Below are positions 26,201-35,230 of a DNA stretch of 64,000 nucleotides, piece after piece. The stretch spans positions 62,001 to 126,000 of the forward strand of contig CANRNL010000001.1 of NCBI GenBank assembly GCA_947631965.1. Direction: 5' to 3'. The translations under genes were made by a program, and so were the position numbers. A model generated the notes under the pieces. The model was given only the letters and a program-made list of their open reading frames with translations, was not told the DNA's origin and searched no databases. How positions within the stretch are numbered: the first letter of the stretch is position 1; the number at the start of each line of letters is the position of its first letter. Source of the stretch: an uncultured Clostridia bacterium. Lineage in GTDB: Bacteria > Bacillota > Clostridia > Monoglobales > Monoglobaceae.

Positions 26201-27961
26201 TATCGACAGCGTTATCGGACCGGATACAACCGACTGCGTAGAATCGGTTATAACAATTACCATATCCTTCTCCAGCGTGGTGCCTGCCTCTACCTTTTCA
26301 TAGGTATATGCGGGACCGTCGCCCTTTCTCACATAAAGACCGAAGTCTTTAAGCGCGGGATAGGTGGAATCGTCAGCGATTGCAGTGAGTACGTCCACGT
26401 CAGTGTACTCTGTGCCGTCGCTTAAGGAGAACGTCGCCTTAACGCCGCTCGCCAAATCGAGAATATTATCGCCTACCGCGCCCGAAATCGTGCCGTTAAC
26501 ACCTTTGATTTCGGTAACAGTTACCGCAATCGGGGTAAACTCGCCAATCTCAACTATCTTGCCGCCGTAAACCGCGTAGAGATAACGCGCTGTTCCGTCA
26601 GGCCACGTCGCGGGCATATCCTGAAGATCTCCGCTTTCCGCATCATCAATGCCGCTGCTTGCCGCATACTTCCAAGTAACGCTCGACGTAACGTCTGCGC
26701 TGGTGGAATTGTTGTACTGTGCGGTAACGGTAATTCCGTCATACGTCGGAGCTTTGCCGATGTACTGCTGCGGAATGTCGCCGCTCTTGGTAAGCTCGGT
26801 AACGGTAACTTCGGTGACTGTGATTTCGCCGTAATCAAACACATAATCGCCTACAACTATGTATAAGTGCTGACCGTTCATCGCGGCAGTCGCCTTGCCG
26901 TCCTCTATCTTGCTGAGCGCCTTTGCGTCTTCCGCAGTCGTCTTGCCGGCTTCGCCGTAATATAATTCTACCGTGTCGCCCGCGCCGAGTTCCAAGTATA
27001 CTTCTGACTGGTCGGTGGTGTACTGCACCTTGCCGTAATCAAGCGTGTCGCCCGCAATAAACTCTTTCTTCGTGCCGTCCGCCTTAATACCATTCTTGAC
27101 AGGCGCTCCCGCGGGGAAGAAGTTGACGCCGCTTGCGTCATATTCCATAATGTTAAGGATTTCGTTGCTTGCTTCTACTGTATTTTTGGTAGGTGTGTTA
27201 CCTGTTGACATCTGATAGTGCGTCTGTGTATCGGTAACCATACCAAAGTCAAGAATATAAGCTGTATTTTCTTCTGCAAATTGAAGCACTTTTGTTCCTG
27301 CCGGAATTTCGCTTCCGTTCTTTGTCAATTTAAGCTGGAAAATGGCTATTATATCACCATCATTCGGGATATAGGTTACATCATAGTTATCCACATTATC
27401 CCATTTCATATCAAACATGATATTAGCGCCAAGTGCTCCGCTTGCCGTATACTGCGTCTTATCAAGACTATATGAATAGGTATCATCGTCATCTTTATAG
27501 TAATACCACCAACCATCTTGTTCGATAGGAGAATTTATACTCCTATTATATGCCGTAGCGTTTGCCGCTGCAGGGCCAAGATAAGTGGTATTAATATCAA
27601 TCTTTGCCGAAAATTCCGAAATACCAAAACCGCCGGAGTTCTCAACTTCGTCATATGCGTCTTTGATATTGCCTATACCGCTGATTTGCAAACCTATATA
27701 GAAAGTATCATTTGCCGATTTGCTTGCCAAATCAAGTGATTCGGGTGCTACGACCTTATAGCCGTACTTACCTATATCGGTTTGCTGTGAATCCTCATCT
27801 GTGTCCAGCGCAACAAGGCTTAATTTTGCCTTGGGCTTACCGTCTTTCAGTCCCTGCGGGTCTCTTATCGCAGCAACATTGATAAAATCAAACTGCACCA
27901 CCAGCGAAAAGACCATCGCAAGCGAGAGAATAAACGATAAAACTCTCTTTACCATTCTCAT
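23201..27961 (-). CDS. 1586-aa SLH-anchored surface protein with N-terminal cohesin-like module
   Basis: The signal peptide MRMVKRVLSFILSLAMVFSL is followed by a beta module at residues about 45-285 (FYIGLQISGIGNIKDAYDEV, FQLKLTKNGSEIPAGTKVLQF) whose layout suggests a cohesin-like fold; that is inference. The same module, almost unchanged, opens the next gene upstream. The middle (about 300-1290) is Big_3-like Ig repeats (YGDAVDLSGVTVTITYDNGD) and a YDG/MBG domain (EKTYDGTTALP). One InlB B-type repeat (WTFAGWSTDGETI) and a GSGGGGVGGG linker lead to three SLH repeats at about 1395-1557 (ITRAELAAMIARL, ITRSEVCTVIAKA, ITRAETVAIINRV). In the proposed assembly this is the wall anchor that displays a docking module. 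AGGAGGG lies 7 bases before the ATG. Confidence 0.9.
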   Translation of the reverse strand: MRMVKRVLSFILSLAMVFSLVVQFDFINVAAIRDPQGLKDGKPKAKLSLVALDTDEDSQQTDIGKYGYKVVAPESLDLASKSANDTFYIGLQISGIGNIKDAYDEVENSGGFGISEFSAKIDINTTYLGPAAANATAYNRSINSPIEQDGWWYYYKDDDDTYSYSLDKTQYTASGALGANIMFDMKWDNVDNYDVTYIPNDGDIIAIFQLKLTKNGSEIPAGTKVLQFAEENTAYILDFGMVTDTQTHYQMSTGNTPTKNTVEASNEILNIMEYDASGVNFFPAGAPVKNGIKADGTKKEFIAGDTLDYGKVQYTTDQSEVYLELGAGDTVELYYGEAGKTTAEDAKALSKIEDGKATAAMNGQHLYIVVGDYVFDYGEITVTEVTVTELTKSGDIPQQYIGKAPTYDGITVTAQYNNSTSADVTSSVTWKYAASSGIDDAESGDLQDMPATWPDGTARYLYAVYGGKIVEIGEFTPIAVTVTEIKGVNGTISGAVGDNILDLASGVKATFSLSDGTEYTDVDVLTAIADDSTYPALKDFGLYVRKGDGPAYTYEKVEAGTTLEKDMVIVITDSTQSVVSGPITLSITDDPVRTITVTNDVSAIEGQRVTAVLENATLEQFKVALTLASGASEDNITIKDFESKGLKLQIKGADGTWSDVDANTKFALGTNTFKVVKGAVESTEFTIEASGKKASSLAVSGAPTSATYGDAVDLSGVTVTITYDNGDTEQVQYSDFVSKGLSVEFGGSALSPDATYAVGDNTFTVNGPDGSTTTINVPAEKKTVTLKAEGTAEKTYDGTTALPVGAAITYSIDGLVEPDSYTVTADAAFASKDASDSATITISNPQVTESDFADKYILSTTTLPTLTGKINKADITVTAITDELSIKEGDPATGEKEMALTADNSTGLISGDTVNLKYTWTFTDPSNVSDSAEVTISNTSLTGADGGNYNLVEAPATTTGKVVELSIISITATSEEYTYPNLVPTINVTGTDENNQTTVISLEACTLTVNGEPFDITQPLPYGETVVTVDYEGLTTTVTLKANRKTINIDDVVFDVTRTLGVATVKSATINAGVEDADKENVSVNLEGITAALSGTDAVLTGITLTGDAADNYVLSADTKTVATTLVKADQDAPAAPQVTVDPKTNKFVAESVVSPNGTAVQYFVNGEGPKTEEELEAMELEQGKEYDVKVKFAGSDDYNESPDSSVTVVTAHKYLVKLVAARGGAEYASVYTDEVTVADSAALLELLGVTAPKNVKAYYYLENVEGTETQTPIENYAVNGDWTVYYTVSTGSRPGSGGGGVGGGAVTSYTVSYSAGSHGSFAEDAKTKETVSINGKPSNVPSVTAEEGWTFAGWSTDGETIVDPTQVAITKNTTFTALYEQNGSIDVQPPAIDAEYTKPYAAGYPDGTFLPDNNITRAELAAMIARLSYGDDIPSSYVASFPDVAADAWYSKYIGYLEGLNVLTGYNDGTFQPENTITRSEVCTVIAKAQKMSLLTYEEGLFSDVEADYWASQYIATLEANGIISGYADGSFGPVSPITRAETVAIINRVLAPSTPIENIIPSDISGHWAENDIILAVNERQLIK

Positions 27962-28030
27962 TTTTTTGCCCTCCTGTTTAATTGTAGTAGTTTATGTTAA
28001 GCTTAATTATTTTCGTATTAACGTCTCTCC

Positions 28031-28070
28031 GTGCGGCGGGAAGCTTCTTCCCGCCGCACAAAATTTTGTG
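28031..28070 (-). other. GC-rich hairpin and overlapping palindrome after the 1649-aa gene
   Basis: GTGCGGCGGGAAG (28031-28043) and its complement (28047-28059) form a perfect 13-bp stem with a CTT loop. It overlaps the 14-bp palindrome CACAAAATTTTGTG (28057-28070), which ends 1 base from the stop codon. Without a U-tract it fits an RNA-processing or stability element, or a partial terminator. It fills part of the 110-bp gap before the 1586-aa gene. Confidence 0.6.
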
Positions 28071-28071
28071 A

Positions 28072-31000
28072 TTACTCTTTATCCCAGCTTATTGTGTTGT
28101 CCGCCTTAATGTAAGGATAGAACTGTCCTATACTGGTAAATGAACCGCGAATAGATTTCGTCAGATTAGTAGCATCTGCCGGGTTAACCGCACCCGTATT
28201 GTCAAAGTCACATATTCTGTAATAATACAAGCCGCGAGTAACTCCTGTTACACCATCCAGAGGTGCATAAGAATCTCTTATCATCTTATTCAAATTCGTT
28301 GCATCAGAAGGATTAACAACCAACGTCATATCCACATCGCCAAGCTCCCAAAGAACAACCACATTTCTCGAAGCTGTTATATCCTCGCCGGTTACCGGGT
28401 CGCTGATAGTGTATTCGAGTTTATATACGCCGGGGCGAATATATACCTTCTCAGCCTCAACCGTCGCGGACAACCTGTCGAATGTGTAATCCCCGCTGCT
28501 GTCGCTTGCAAAAGTTGCCGAGGTCGCTCCGCCCATATCCGTAGCGTTCGCATGAGATATCTTGCTGACCGTCATCTTTAACGTGCAGCTCGGACTTTCT
28601 ATCTTATTGCCCTCGGAATCGGTTGCGGTATATCCGGGGTCTACGAGCGCGTCGCCCTGATATATGAACAGCGCGTTGGGGTCTTTGTCCATATTTTTTG
28701 CGCCGTCGGGAGCAGTACCCAAAGTTTCGTCTTCGTTCCATGCCAGCGACCAGTATGTGATATTCGTCTTGGCGCTGTTTGGCAGATTGTCGCCCGCGGT
28801 AAACTTAGAGCCTTTTCCGTCACCGTCAAACGCTGTCTTCGCCGCGGCTACCTTATCAGCGTCCCAAGAGCCGCCGTTTGCCTCGCTCATTCGCTCGATA
28901 AGTCCGTAGGGCGAGTTGCCCGGCTTAAACTCTATCTTCGCTTCAACAAGGCGCTGAACGTGAATGGTGTACTCCTGCTTAGGCGTGTCCGCATTCTTGG
29001 GCGTTACGGTTACCTTAACGTCGTTCGAGCTGCCTTCCTTCGCGCCCTCAAGTCCCTCGATGTGGTACTTGCCGTCGCTGGGGTCCTTTTCAACAACATG
29101 ACCATTGAACTCAACCTTAACGTCATAATCCGGCTCAGCCTCAACCGTTATATCTACCTCGTCGGTATCCTTGTCGGCTCTTACATAATAGTCGGTGTCC
29201 GTCTTTTCCTCGGGGTCAAACGGCTTCGCCGTGGTGTAGTTGTCGTCCTTGAGGTCGAGGTCGCTGCCATCGGGCTTGGAAACCTTCAAATCGGTGGCCT
29301 TCGGGTCGTTGAGGATAACGTGGAACACGATATTCTCGCCTTTTGCCGCGCCTGCGTAAGTCGGCAGACCGCCCGAACCGTCGTATACCTTACCGGTCAC
29401 TGTTCCTATCTCGTAGTTATCATCGGTAAGCGTTACCTTAACCACATACCAGCCAACCGTCAGCGCGCTCGCGTCGGTCGCATCCGACGCAACCTCGCCG
29501 GCGTCTATCGTCAAATCGCTCGTGTCACTCGGAGTCCACTTGTAGTACTTGGTCTCATAGTCTGAGAACGGTGCGCTCTGAGCGTCGGTCACGGTAATGG
29601 TCGGCTCTGCCGCGTTCGTACTCGACGAGGAAACCTTTACTTCCTGCGTGGTTTCGGTCACTGCAACCGTTACGCCCTGCTTAACCACACTAAGAGTGCC
29701 GGGGTTAATTACCGAAACCTTAGCGTCGGGGTCGTTGTTGTCAAGCTCCACAACTACCTTATATTCGCCTACGTCCTTGGGAGCGGTGGTATCCGCACTG
29801 CCCGCGTCCTGCGAGGACAGGTGGTACTTAAGCGTATAATGCGTCTGGAAGTCGGTCGTAACGTCCTTAGAGGTGTCTGTCAGCTTGTCCTCCTCGCCAA
29901 CGTTGGTTATGTCGTAAACCTTAACATAGGTCGGAGGTTGATTTTCACCGTTGTATACCGTCTGATTATAGCCGTTCCAATCTCCGGCGGGATTGTTGTA
30001 GCCTATATCAAATCTCAGCGTCTTTTCCCAAACAGCGTAAACTATGTCGTCGTTCTCAAATTTCGGGCTGCCCACGGTTACCGCCTGAGACTCCTCCGTC
30101 TTATCCAAAGCCCACTTTAAGAACTTGTAGCCCTCTTTCGTCGGGGTATCGGGAAGCGCGGCGAGCGCGTCACCCTTCTTTATCTTCATTTCGGTCGGAC
30201 TTGCTGCGCCGCCGCCGTTGGTGTCAAACGTAATCGTGATTTCCTGACTGCCGCCTTCGGTGTCAACCGTCCACTGCGCATAAACCGTCGTGTTGGCGTC
30301 ATTGTCGGGGTCGTTCTTTTCTTGGGTGAATTCGTAGCTTTCGTTTACGGTATCGCCCGTACCGTTCGGCTTGGTGTTCCACGAGTCGAACTTATAGCCG
30401 TCTCTCGTAGGCGGATCGGGCATATTGCCTTCGCCGATGGAAGTGTTTAACTCAACGTCCTTGTATGCCGGATTTGCTTCGGTCACGTTGTCGCCGTCGT
30501 TCGCGTTGGAATCAAAGGTAACTCTTACGCCTGCTCCTGCGTGCGGACCTAAAACATAGCCCCACTGTGCATAAAGCGTAACCTTGCCGTCTTGGAACGC
30601 ATCTCCCGCTTTGTCGGCGAGATCCTCAAATGTCCAATCTTCTCCGTCGTTCTTTTCTTCTATGTTAACGCCCGCGCCGTTCTGCTTGGTGTTCCAGCCG
30701 ATAAAGTCATAGGTGCCATTTGTCGGCTTGGTCGAGGTCAGCGTGAACGTTTCGTCGGGAAGTCCCGAAACTTCGGGAATAGCAGGAGACGCGCCATCTC
30801 CGTTAAGGTTATATTCGACGGTTATCTTGTCTGTCCACTGCGCGTAAACCGTTTTAGCGGCGCTTACCGTTGTATCTTTGTCAAACTTGGCTCCGTCGCC
30901 GCCCTCGTTCTCGTTCCACTCTTTGAACTTCGAGCCTTCCTTTGACGGCTCGGTCGGCATCATATCGCCGAGCGAGTCTCCGCTCTCAATAGTCACTTCT

Positions 31001-33021
31001 GTGTATTTATTTTCGGGGTCGACTACGCCGTTTGCGCCCGCCGCCTTAAACGTAACTACTACGGGGTTTGAACCGCTGTGCGTCCAGTGTGCGTACAGCG
31101 TCTCGGTGTCGTTCGCCTGATAGCCTGAGTCAAACTTAACCTCGGCGTCGGTGTTCGCCGCGGGGTCTCTGAACCAGCCCTTGAATGTATAGTTGTCAAC
31201 CGTCGGGTTATCTGTTATCTGCTCTTTATATACCGTGTCGCCCTTGTTGACTGTTATCGACGAGGGGTTAACCGTAGCGTCCGCCGCATCTATAACAGCG
31301 TCAAACGTGAGCGTAACCTGCTCGGCTCCCGCCGCCGTCCAAATCGCGAACAAGTCGGTGCTTTCATTAAATATATGAGTGTTCAAATCACCCTGAGTTA
31401 TTGGCGTTCCCGTGCCGTTCTGCTTGGTGTTCCACTCTTTGAAGGTGTAATTAGCTCTTGACGGCTGAGACGGTGCTTCTTGACCGCTGTTATCCTGTAT
31501 CGAAGTTTCCGGCTTTAAGGTAAGGCTCTTGAGGTTATTGCCCTTGCCTTCGCCTTGATCGTGATTATAGTTGTCATAGAAGTTGACCGTTATCATCTTT
31601 GTCCAAACCGCATACAAATCTCCTGTTTCGCTGAAGTCGGTAGACGTAAGCGTATCGTCGTTGTATGTGGTTGAGGGGCCGCTTTGCTCCTTAGCCCAGC
31701 CCGCAAGAACGTAGCCCGTGGGAGGTGCGGTCTTAATAGATTCCAGCTTGCTAAGCTCGCTCTCAGCTATCATATGCGTCGTCGGGTCGGCATAGAGGGT
31801 CGCCTCTGTGTCTTGCCCCTGCTTGTCCGAATCTGCGGGATAGTTGGAGTGGAATTTTATCGACTCGCCCTGCTCCCACTTGGAGTAGAGCTTAACGGTG
31901 TTGTCGCCTCCGCCCTGCGTGGAGTAAAGCTCAGCTATATTGGTATTAATGTCGACCTTGTTGCCGTAATCGCCGCCGCTCGAACCGTCCTTGGTGTACC
32001 AGCCCGCAAAATACTTGCCGTCCGCCGTGGGGGAGTATTCTTTAACCGCTGCATCAGCCGCCTGTATTTGCTCGCTCGTAAGGCGAGGGCTGTCTTCTTT
32101 TACACTCTCCGTATGTATAGTGCTTTCGTCTGAAGATGAGCCGTTGCCAACAAAGTTAACCGTGTATGTAACCGGGAAGAAGTTGACGCCGCTTGCATCA
32201 TATTCCATAATGTTAAGGATTTCGTTGCTTGCATCTGATGTCTTTTTTGTAGGTGTGTTACCTGTTGACATCTGATAGTGTGTCTGTGTATCGGTAACCA
32301 TACCAAAGTCAAGAATATAAGCTGTATTTTCTTCTGCAAATTGAAGCAACTTCGTTCCTGTCGGAATTTCGCTTCCGTTCTTTGTCAATTTAAGCTGGAA
32401 AATGGCTATTATATCACCATCATTCGGGATATAGGTTACATCATAGTTATCCACATTATCCCATTTCATATCAAACATGATATTAGCGCCAAGTGCTCCG
32501 CTTGCCGTATACTGCGTCTTATCAAGACTATATGAATAGGTATCATCGTCATCTTTATAGTAATACCACCAACCATCTTGTTCGATAGGAGAATTTATAC
32601 TCCTATTATATGCCGTAGCGTTTGCCGCTGCAGGGCCAAGATAAGTGGTATTAATATCAATCTTTGCCGAAAATTCCGAAATACCAAAACCGCCGGAGTT
32701 CTCAACTTCGTCATATGCGTCTTTGATATTGCCTATACCGCTGATTTGCAAACCTATATAGAAAGTATCATTTGCCGATTTGCTTGCCAAATCAAGTGAT
32801 TCGGGTGTTACGACTTTATAGCCGTACTTACCTATATCGGTTTGCTGCGAATCCTCATCTGTGTCCAGCGCAACAAGGCTTAATTTTGCCTTGGGCTTAC
32901 CGTCTTTCAGTCCCTGCGGGTCCCTTGCCGCAGCAGCGTTGATAAAATCAAACTGCACTACCAGCGAAAAGACCATCGCAAGCGAGAGAATAAACGATAA
33001 AACTTTTTTTGCCACTCTCAT
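28072..33021 (-). CDS. 1649-aa connector-like surface protein: cohesin-like module, eight InlB/Flg_new repeats, GNSPYG module, dockerin-like end
   Basis: The signal peptide MRVAKKVLSFILSLAMVFSL leads into a cohesin-like module (about 45-285, inference) nearly identical to that of the 1586-aa protein. Residues about 285-1003 hold eight Listeria-Bacteroides (Flg_new/InlB B) repeats, each ending in a KWE/VWT/QWT-type motif (FKEWNTKQNGTG, FDSWNTKPNGTG). MBG-like and cadherin-like segments follow. From about 1365 comes a module beginning EFKPGNSPYGLIERM that I do not recognise, then a dockerin-like pair (DVDMTLVVNPSD, DFDNTGAVNPAD) at about 1560-1637. Both loops have Thr where calcium loops usually have Asp or Asn at position 5. 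The ATG at 33021 follows GGAGGAC; the ORF-track start is a TTG inside that site. With a receptor-like N-terminus and a dockerin-like C-terminus it could chain subunits. Confidence 0.88.
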   Translation of the reverse strand: MRVAKKVLSFILSLAMVFSLVVQFDFINAAAARDPQGLKDGKPKAKLSLVALDTDEDSQQTDIGKYGYKVVTPESLDLASKSANDTFYIGLQISGIGNIKDAYDEVENSGGFGISEFSAKIDINTTYLGPAAANATAYNRSINSPIEQDGWWYYYKDDDDTYSYSLDKTQYTASGALGANIMFDMKWDNVDNYDVTYIPNDGDIIAIFQLKLTKNGSEIPTGTKLLQFAEENTAYILDFGMVTDTQTHYQMSTGNTPTKKTSDASNEILNIMEYDASGVNFFPVTYTVNFVGNGSSSDESTIHTESVKEDSPRLTSEQIQAADAAVKEYSPTADGKYFAGWYTKDGSSGGDYGNKVDINTNIAELYSTQGGGDNTVKLYSKWEQGESIKFHSNYPADSDKQGQDTEATLYADPTTHMIAESELSKLESIKTAPPTGYVLAGWAKEQSGPSTTYNDDTLTSTDFSETGDLYAVWTKMITVNFYDNYNHDQGEGKGNNLKSLTLKPETSIQDNSGQEAPSQPSRANYTFKEWNTKQNGTGTPITQGDLNTHIFNESTDLFAIWTAAGAEQVTLTFDAVIDAADATVNPSSITVNKGDTVYKEQITDNPTVDNYTFKGWFRDPAANTDAEVKFDSGYQANDTETLYAHWTHSGSNPVVVTFKAAGANGVVDPENKYTEVTIESGDSLGDMMPTEPSKEGSKFKEWNENEGGDGAKFDKDTTVSAAKTVYAQWTDKITVEYNLNGDGASPAIPEVSGLPDETFTLTSTKPTNGTYDFIGWNTKQNGAGVNIEEKNDGEDWTFEDLADKAGDAFQDGKVTLYAQWGYVLGPHAGAGVRVTFDSNANDGDNVTEANPAYKDVELNTSIGEGNMPDPPTRDGYKFDSWNTKPNGTGDTVNESYEFTQEKNDPDNDANTTVYAQWTVDTEGGSQEITITFDTNGGGAASPTEMKIKKGDALAALPDTPTKEGYKFLKWALDKTEESQAVTVGSPKFENDDIVYAVWEKTLRFDIGYNNPAGDWNGYNQTVYNGENQPPTYVKVYDITNVGEEDKLTDTSKDVTTDFQTHYTLKYHLSSQDAGSADTTAPKDVGEYKVVVELDNNDPDAKVSVINPGTLSVVKQGVTVAVTETTQEVKVSSSSTNAAEPTITVTDAQSAPFSDYETKYYKWTPSDTSDLTIDAGEVASDATDASALTVGWYVVKVTLTDDNYEIGTVTGKVYDGSGGLPTYAGAAKGENIVFHVILNDPKATDLKVSKPDGSDLDLKDDNYTTAKPFDPEEKTDTDYYVRADKDTDEVDITVEAEPDYDVKVEFNGHVVEKDPSDGKYHIEGLEGAKEGSSNDVKVTVTPKNADTPKQEYTIHVQRLVEAKIEFKPGNSPYGLIERMSEANGGSWDADKVAAAKTAFDGDGKGSKFTAGDNLPNSAKTNITYWSLAWNEDETLGTAPDGAKNMDKDPNALFIYQGDALVDPGYTATDSEGNKIESPSCTLKMTVSKISHANATDMGGATSATFASDSSGDYTFDRLSATVEAEKVYIRPGVYKLEYTISDPVTGEDITASRNVVVLWELGDVDMTLVVNPSDATNLNKMIRDSYAPLDGVTGVTRGLYYYRICDFDNTGAVNPADATNLTKSIRGSFTSIGQFYPYIKADNTISWDKE

Positions 33022-33093
33022 TCTTTTGTCCTCCAAACTTTATAATATATCTTCTAATTTAATTATTTTTTAAAATCATTTCGCCAAGTTGAT

Positions 33094-35214
33094 TTACTTC
33101 GTCCAGCTTATATTACCGTCCGCAGTTATATACGGATAAAATCTTTCTATACTTTCATATGCCCCTCTCAAATACTTACTCGAATTAGTAGCATCTGAGC
33201 TATTAACCGCACCCGTATTGTCAAAGTCACATATTCTGTAAAAATACAAACATCGGGGTACGCCTTCAACACCATTTAACGGTGTATAAGAGCCTTGCAG
33301 CATTTTATTTAAATTTGTAGCGTCAGAAGGATTAATAACCAACGTCATATCCACATCGCCAAGGTCCCAAAGAACAACTACATTTCTCGAAGCCGTTATA
33401 TTCTCACCGGTTACCGGGTCGCTGACAGTGTATTCGAGTTTATATACGTCGGGGCGAATATATATTTTTTGTGATTCAACCGTTGCGGAAAGAGCGTCAA
33501 AGCCGTATTCGCCGCTGCCGTCGCTTGCAATAGTTGCCGCAACTGCCGCACCCATATAAGTTGCGTTCGCTCGCGACATTATGTTAACGGTCATTTTCGT
33601 CGTACATTCCGCACCTTCTATTTCGTTGCCCTCGGAATCAAACGCCTTATATCCTGGGTCTACAAGCGCGTCGCCCTGATAGATAAACAGTGCATACGGG
33701 TCTTTATCCATATTCACATCATCAGAAGGCGCATCGCCCAATGATTCGTTCTCATTCCACGCCAGCGACCAATATGTGATATTCGTCTTGGCATTATCCG
33801 GCAGATTGTCACCCGCCACGAATTTTGACGCTTTTCCGTTGCCGTCAAATGCCGTCTTAGCCGCCGCGACCTTATCAGCGTTCCAGTCGCCGCCGTTTGC
33901 CTCGCTCATTCGCTCGATAAGTCCGTAGGGCGAGTTGCCCGGCTTAAACTCTATTCTCGGCTTCAGCAGTCTGCGAATATACAGCGTGTATTCGCCGTTC
34001 ACGTTTACCACGTTATAGCCGTCGCTCGCGCCGAGGTCGGCAGCATCAAGCGTTTCGAGCGGTATATCCGCGTAGTAGTTTGCGCCTTCGCCTATATAAG
34101 ACGATGCCGGCGACGAATTCACGGTCACTGCCGCGCCCGCCGTTATCAATATCCTCACCTTATCGACCTCGTTTTCCACGCTGACATAGTATTCCTTTTG
34201 CTCAACGCGGAAGCCGTAGGCTCCGTCCTGCGTCTTATCGTGATACATATCCGCCGACTCGTCAAAGCTCTCGTCATTCGTTTCGGGGTCTTCCGCGTTC
34301 GGCGTATACTTTACCTTTTTAACATCTATATTTGAAATTGTCGCGCCTTCGGTAAACAGCAATATATTTCCGCTCGGCGCAAACACGTTCTTCAAATTTG
34401 TATATTCGGTGCCGGAGTCAGCGTCAAGCCATTCGCCCTCATAGTCTGCGCCGTACATACCCGAACCTATGTCAAACGTCTCAGGTCCGAGTACGGGCTG
34501 AATTACCTCCGCGGTACCGCTCAGCGGCACGGCTGTAACATCAAACGGCATTTTCAGAAAATACTGCTTTGTGCCGTCGTCGCTCATTCCGTAAAATCTG
34601 GCGTTTTCTATGTCTGCGCCGGTGTATCTTATATTCACGGTACACATTCTCCAGTTTGTACCCGTTCCGACGAGAGGCATCGTCTGCGCCGCGTCCTTAT
34701 TTATATCCGTATCGGATACCGCGACTATCTCATAATCGCTACTCCACGACGACGCGGTGTTGGCGCCGAGGTTTTGAGCTTCTATTTCCTCCTGCCAGCC
34801 GCTTGTGCCGTTATGAGGCTCTATGTAATCGCTGTCGTACGCGAATGACATTTCAAACGAATACACGCCCTTTGTAAACAGCGCAAGGTTCGCATCGTCC
34901 ATTTTAAGACCGTCGTCCGTGCTGACCGCGCTCACGCCAAGCCAAATTTCGCCCTCCTCGCGCAAAGACGCGGAAGGCGCGCCCGTCGCTTCGGGAGCCG
35001 CACCGCTTCCCATATACTCCACGGCAAGGCTTATCTTATTCGCCGCTTCAGCGGACACAGTCGGTATGTCCGCCGCCGAGGGCAGAGATATACACGTCAC
35101 AGCGAGCGCGGCTGATACCGCCGCCGCTATTTTCTTAGATATGCTTCTCTTGAAATTCGGCTTCCATATCTTAGATTTTTTAAGATTTTCTGTCTGCGCT
35201 TTTTGCTCTGTCAT
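33094..35214 (-). CDS. 706-aa secreted protein: cohesin-like module, GNSPYG module, dockerin-like end
   Basis: A long basic N-terminus precedes the export segment (SISKKIAAAVSAALAVTCIS, about residues 27-47). Residues about 58-225 form a beta module with YSFEMSFAYDSDYIEP, whose layout is cohesin-like (inference). A short cadherin-like stretch follows, then the GNSPYG module from about 425, and a dockerin-like pair at about 616-688 (DVDMTLVINPSD, DFDNTGAVNSSD). Its last 290 residues match the end of the 1649-aa protein closely, including a DNA stretch of about 65 bp that looks identical near 33889-33954 and 28870-28935. The ATG at 35214 is preferred, with AGGAGG 10 bases upstream; the GTG at 35223 lies 1 base from that site. 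It starts 16 bases after the stop of the 1371-aa gene, so translation is probably coupled. Confidence 0.87.
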   Translation of the reverse strand: MTEQKAQTENLKKSKIWKPNFKRSISKKIAAAVSAALAVTCISLPSAADIPTVSAEAANKISLAVEYMGSGAAPEATGAPSASLREEGEIWLGVSAVSTDDGLKMDDANLALFTKGVYSFEMSFAYDSDYIEPHNGTSGWQEEIEAQNLGANTASSWSSDYEIVAVSDTDINKDAAQTMPLVGTGTNWRMCTVNIRYTGADIENARFYGMSDDGTKQYFLKMPFDVTAVPLSGTAEVIQPVLGPETFDIGSGMYGADYEGEWLDADSGTEYTNLKNVFAPSGNILLFTEGATISNIDVKKVKYTPNAEDPETNDESFDESADMYHDKTQDGAYGFRVEQKEYYVSVENEVDKVRILITAGAAVTVNSSPASSYIGEGANYYADIPLETLDAADLGASDGYNVVNVNGEYTLYIRRLLKPRIEFKPGNSPYGLIERMSEANGGDWNADKVAAAKTAFDGNGKASKFVAGDNLPDNAKTNITYWSLAWNENESLGDAPSDDVNMDKDPYALFIYQGDALVDPGYKAFDSEGNEIEGAECTTKMTVNIMSRANATYMGAAVAATIASDGSGEYGFDALSATVESQKIYIRPDVYKLEYTVSDPVTGENITASRNVVVLWDLGDVDMTLVINPSDATNLNKMLQGSYTPLNGVEGVPRCLYFYRICDFDNTGAVNSSDATNSSKYLRGAYESIERFYPYITADGNISWTK

Positions 35215-35230
35215 ATCGGACACACCTCCT

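Larger units (their letters stand above)
27114..33021. repeat. Near-identical 848-bp 5' ends of two neighbouring surface genes
   Basis: 27114-27961 and 32174-33021 align without gaps at an offset of 5060 bp. By eye I count about 24 differences over 840 bp (roughly 97% identity), clustered at both ends, with a run of about 446 bp (27302-27747) free of differences. It covers the signal peptide and cohesin-like module of the 1586- and 1649-aa proteins. The two copies are the ends of this range; the bases between are not repeated. Confidence 0.9.

Noticed and set aside
33037-33093. Separate promoter for the 1649-aa gene
   Set aside because: A TATAAA-like hexamer is present in AT-rich sequence, but no -35 lies at a suitable distance. 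Read-through from 39562-39590 is simpler.
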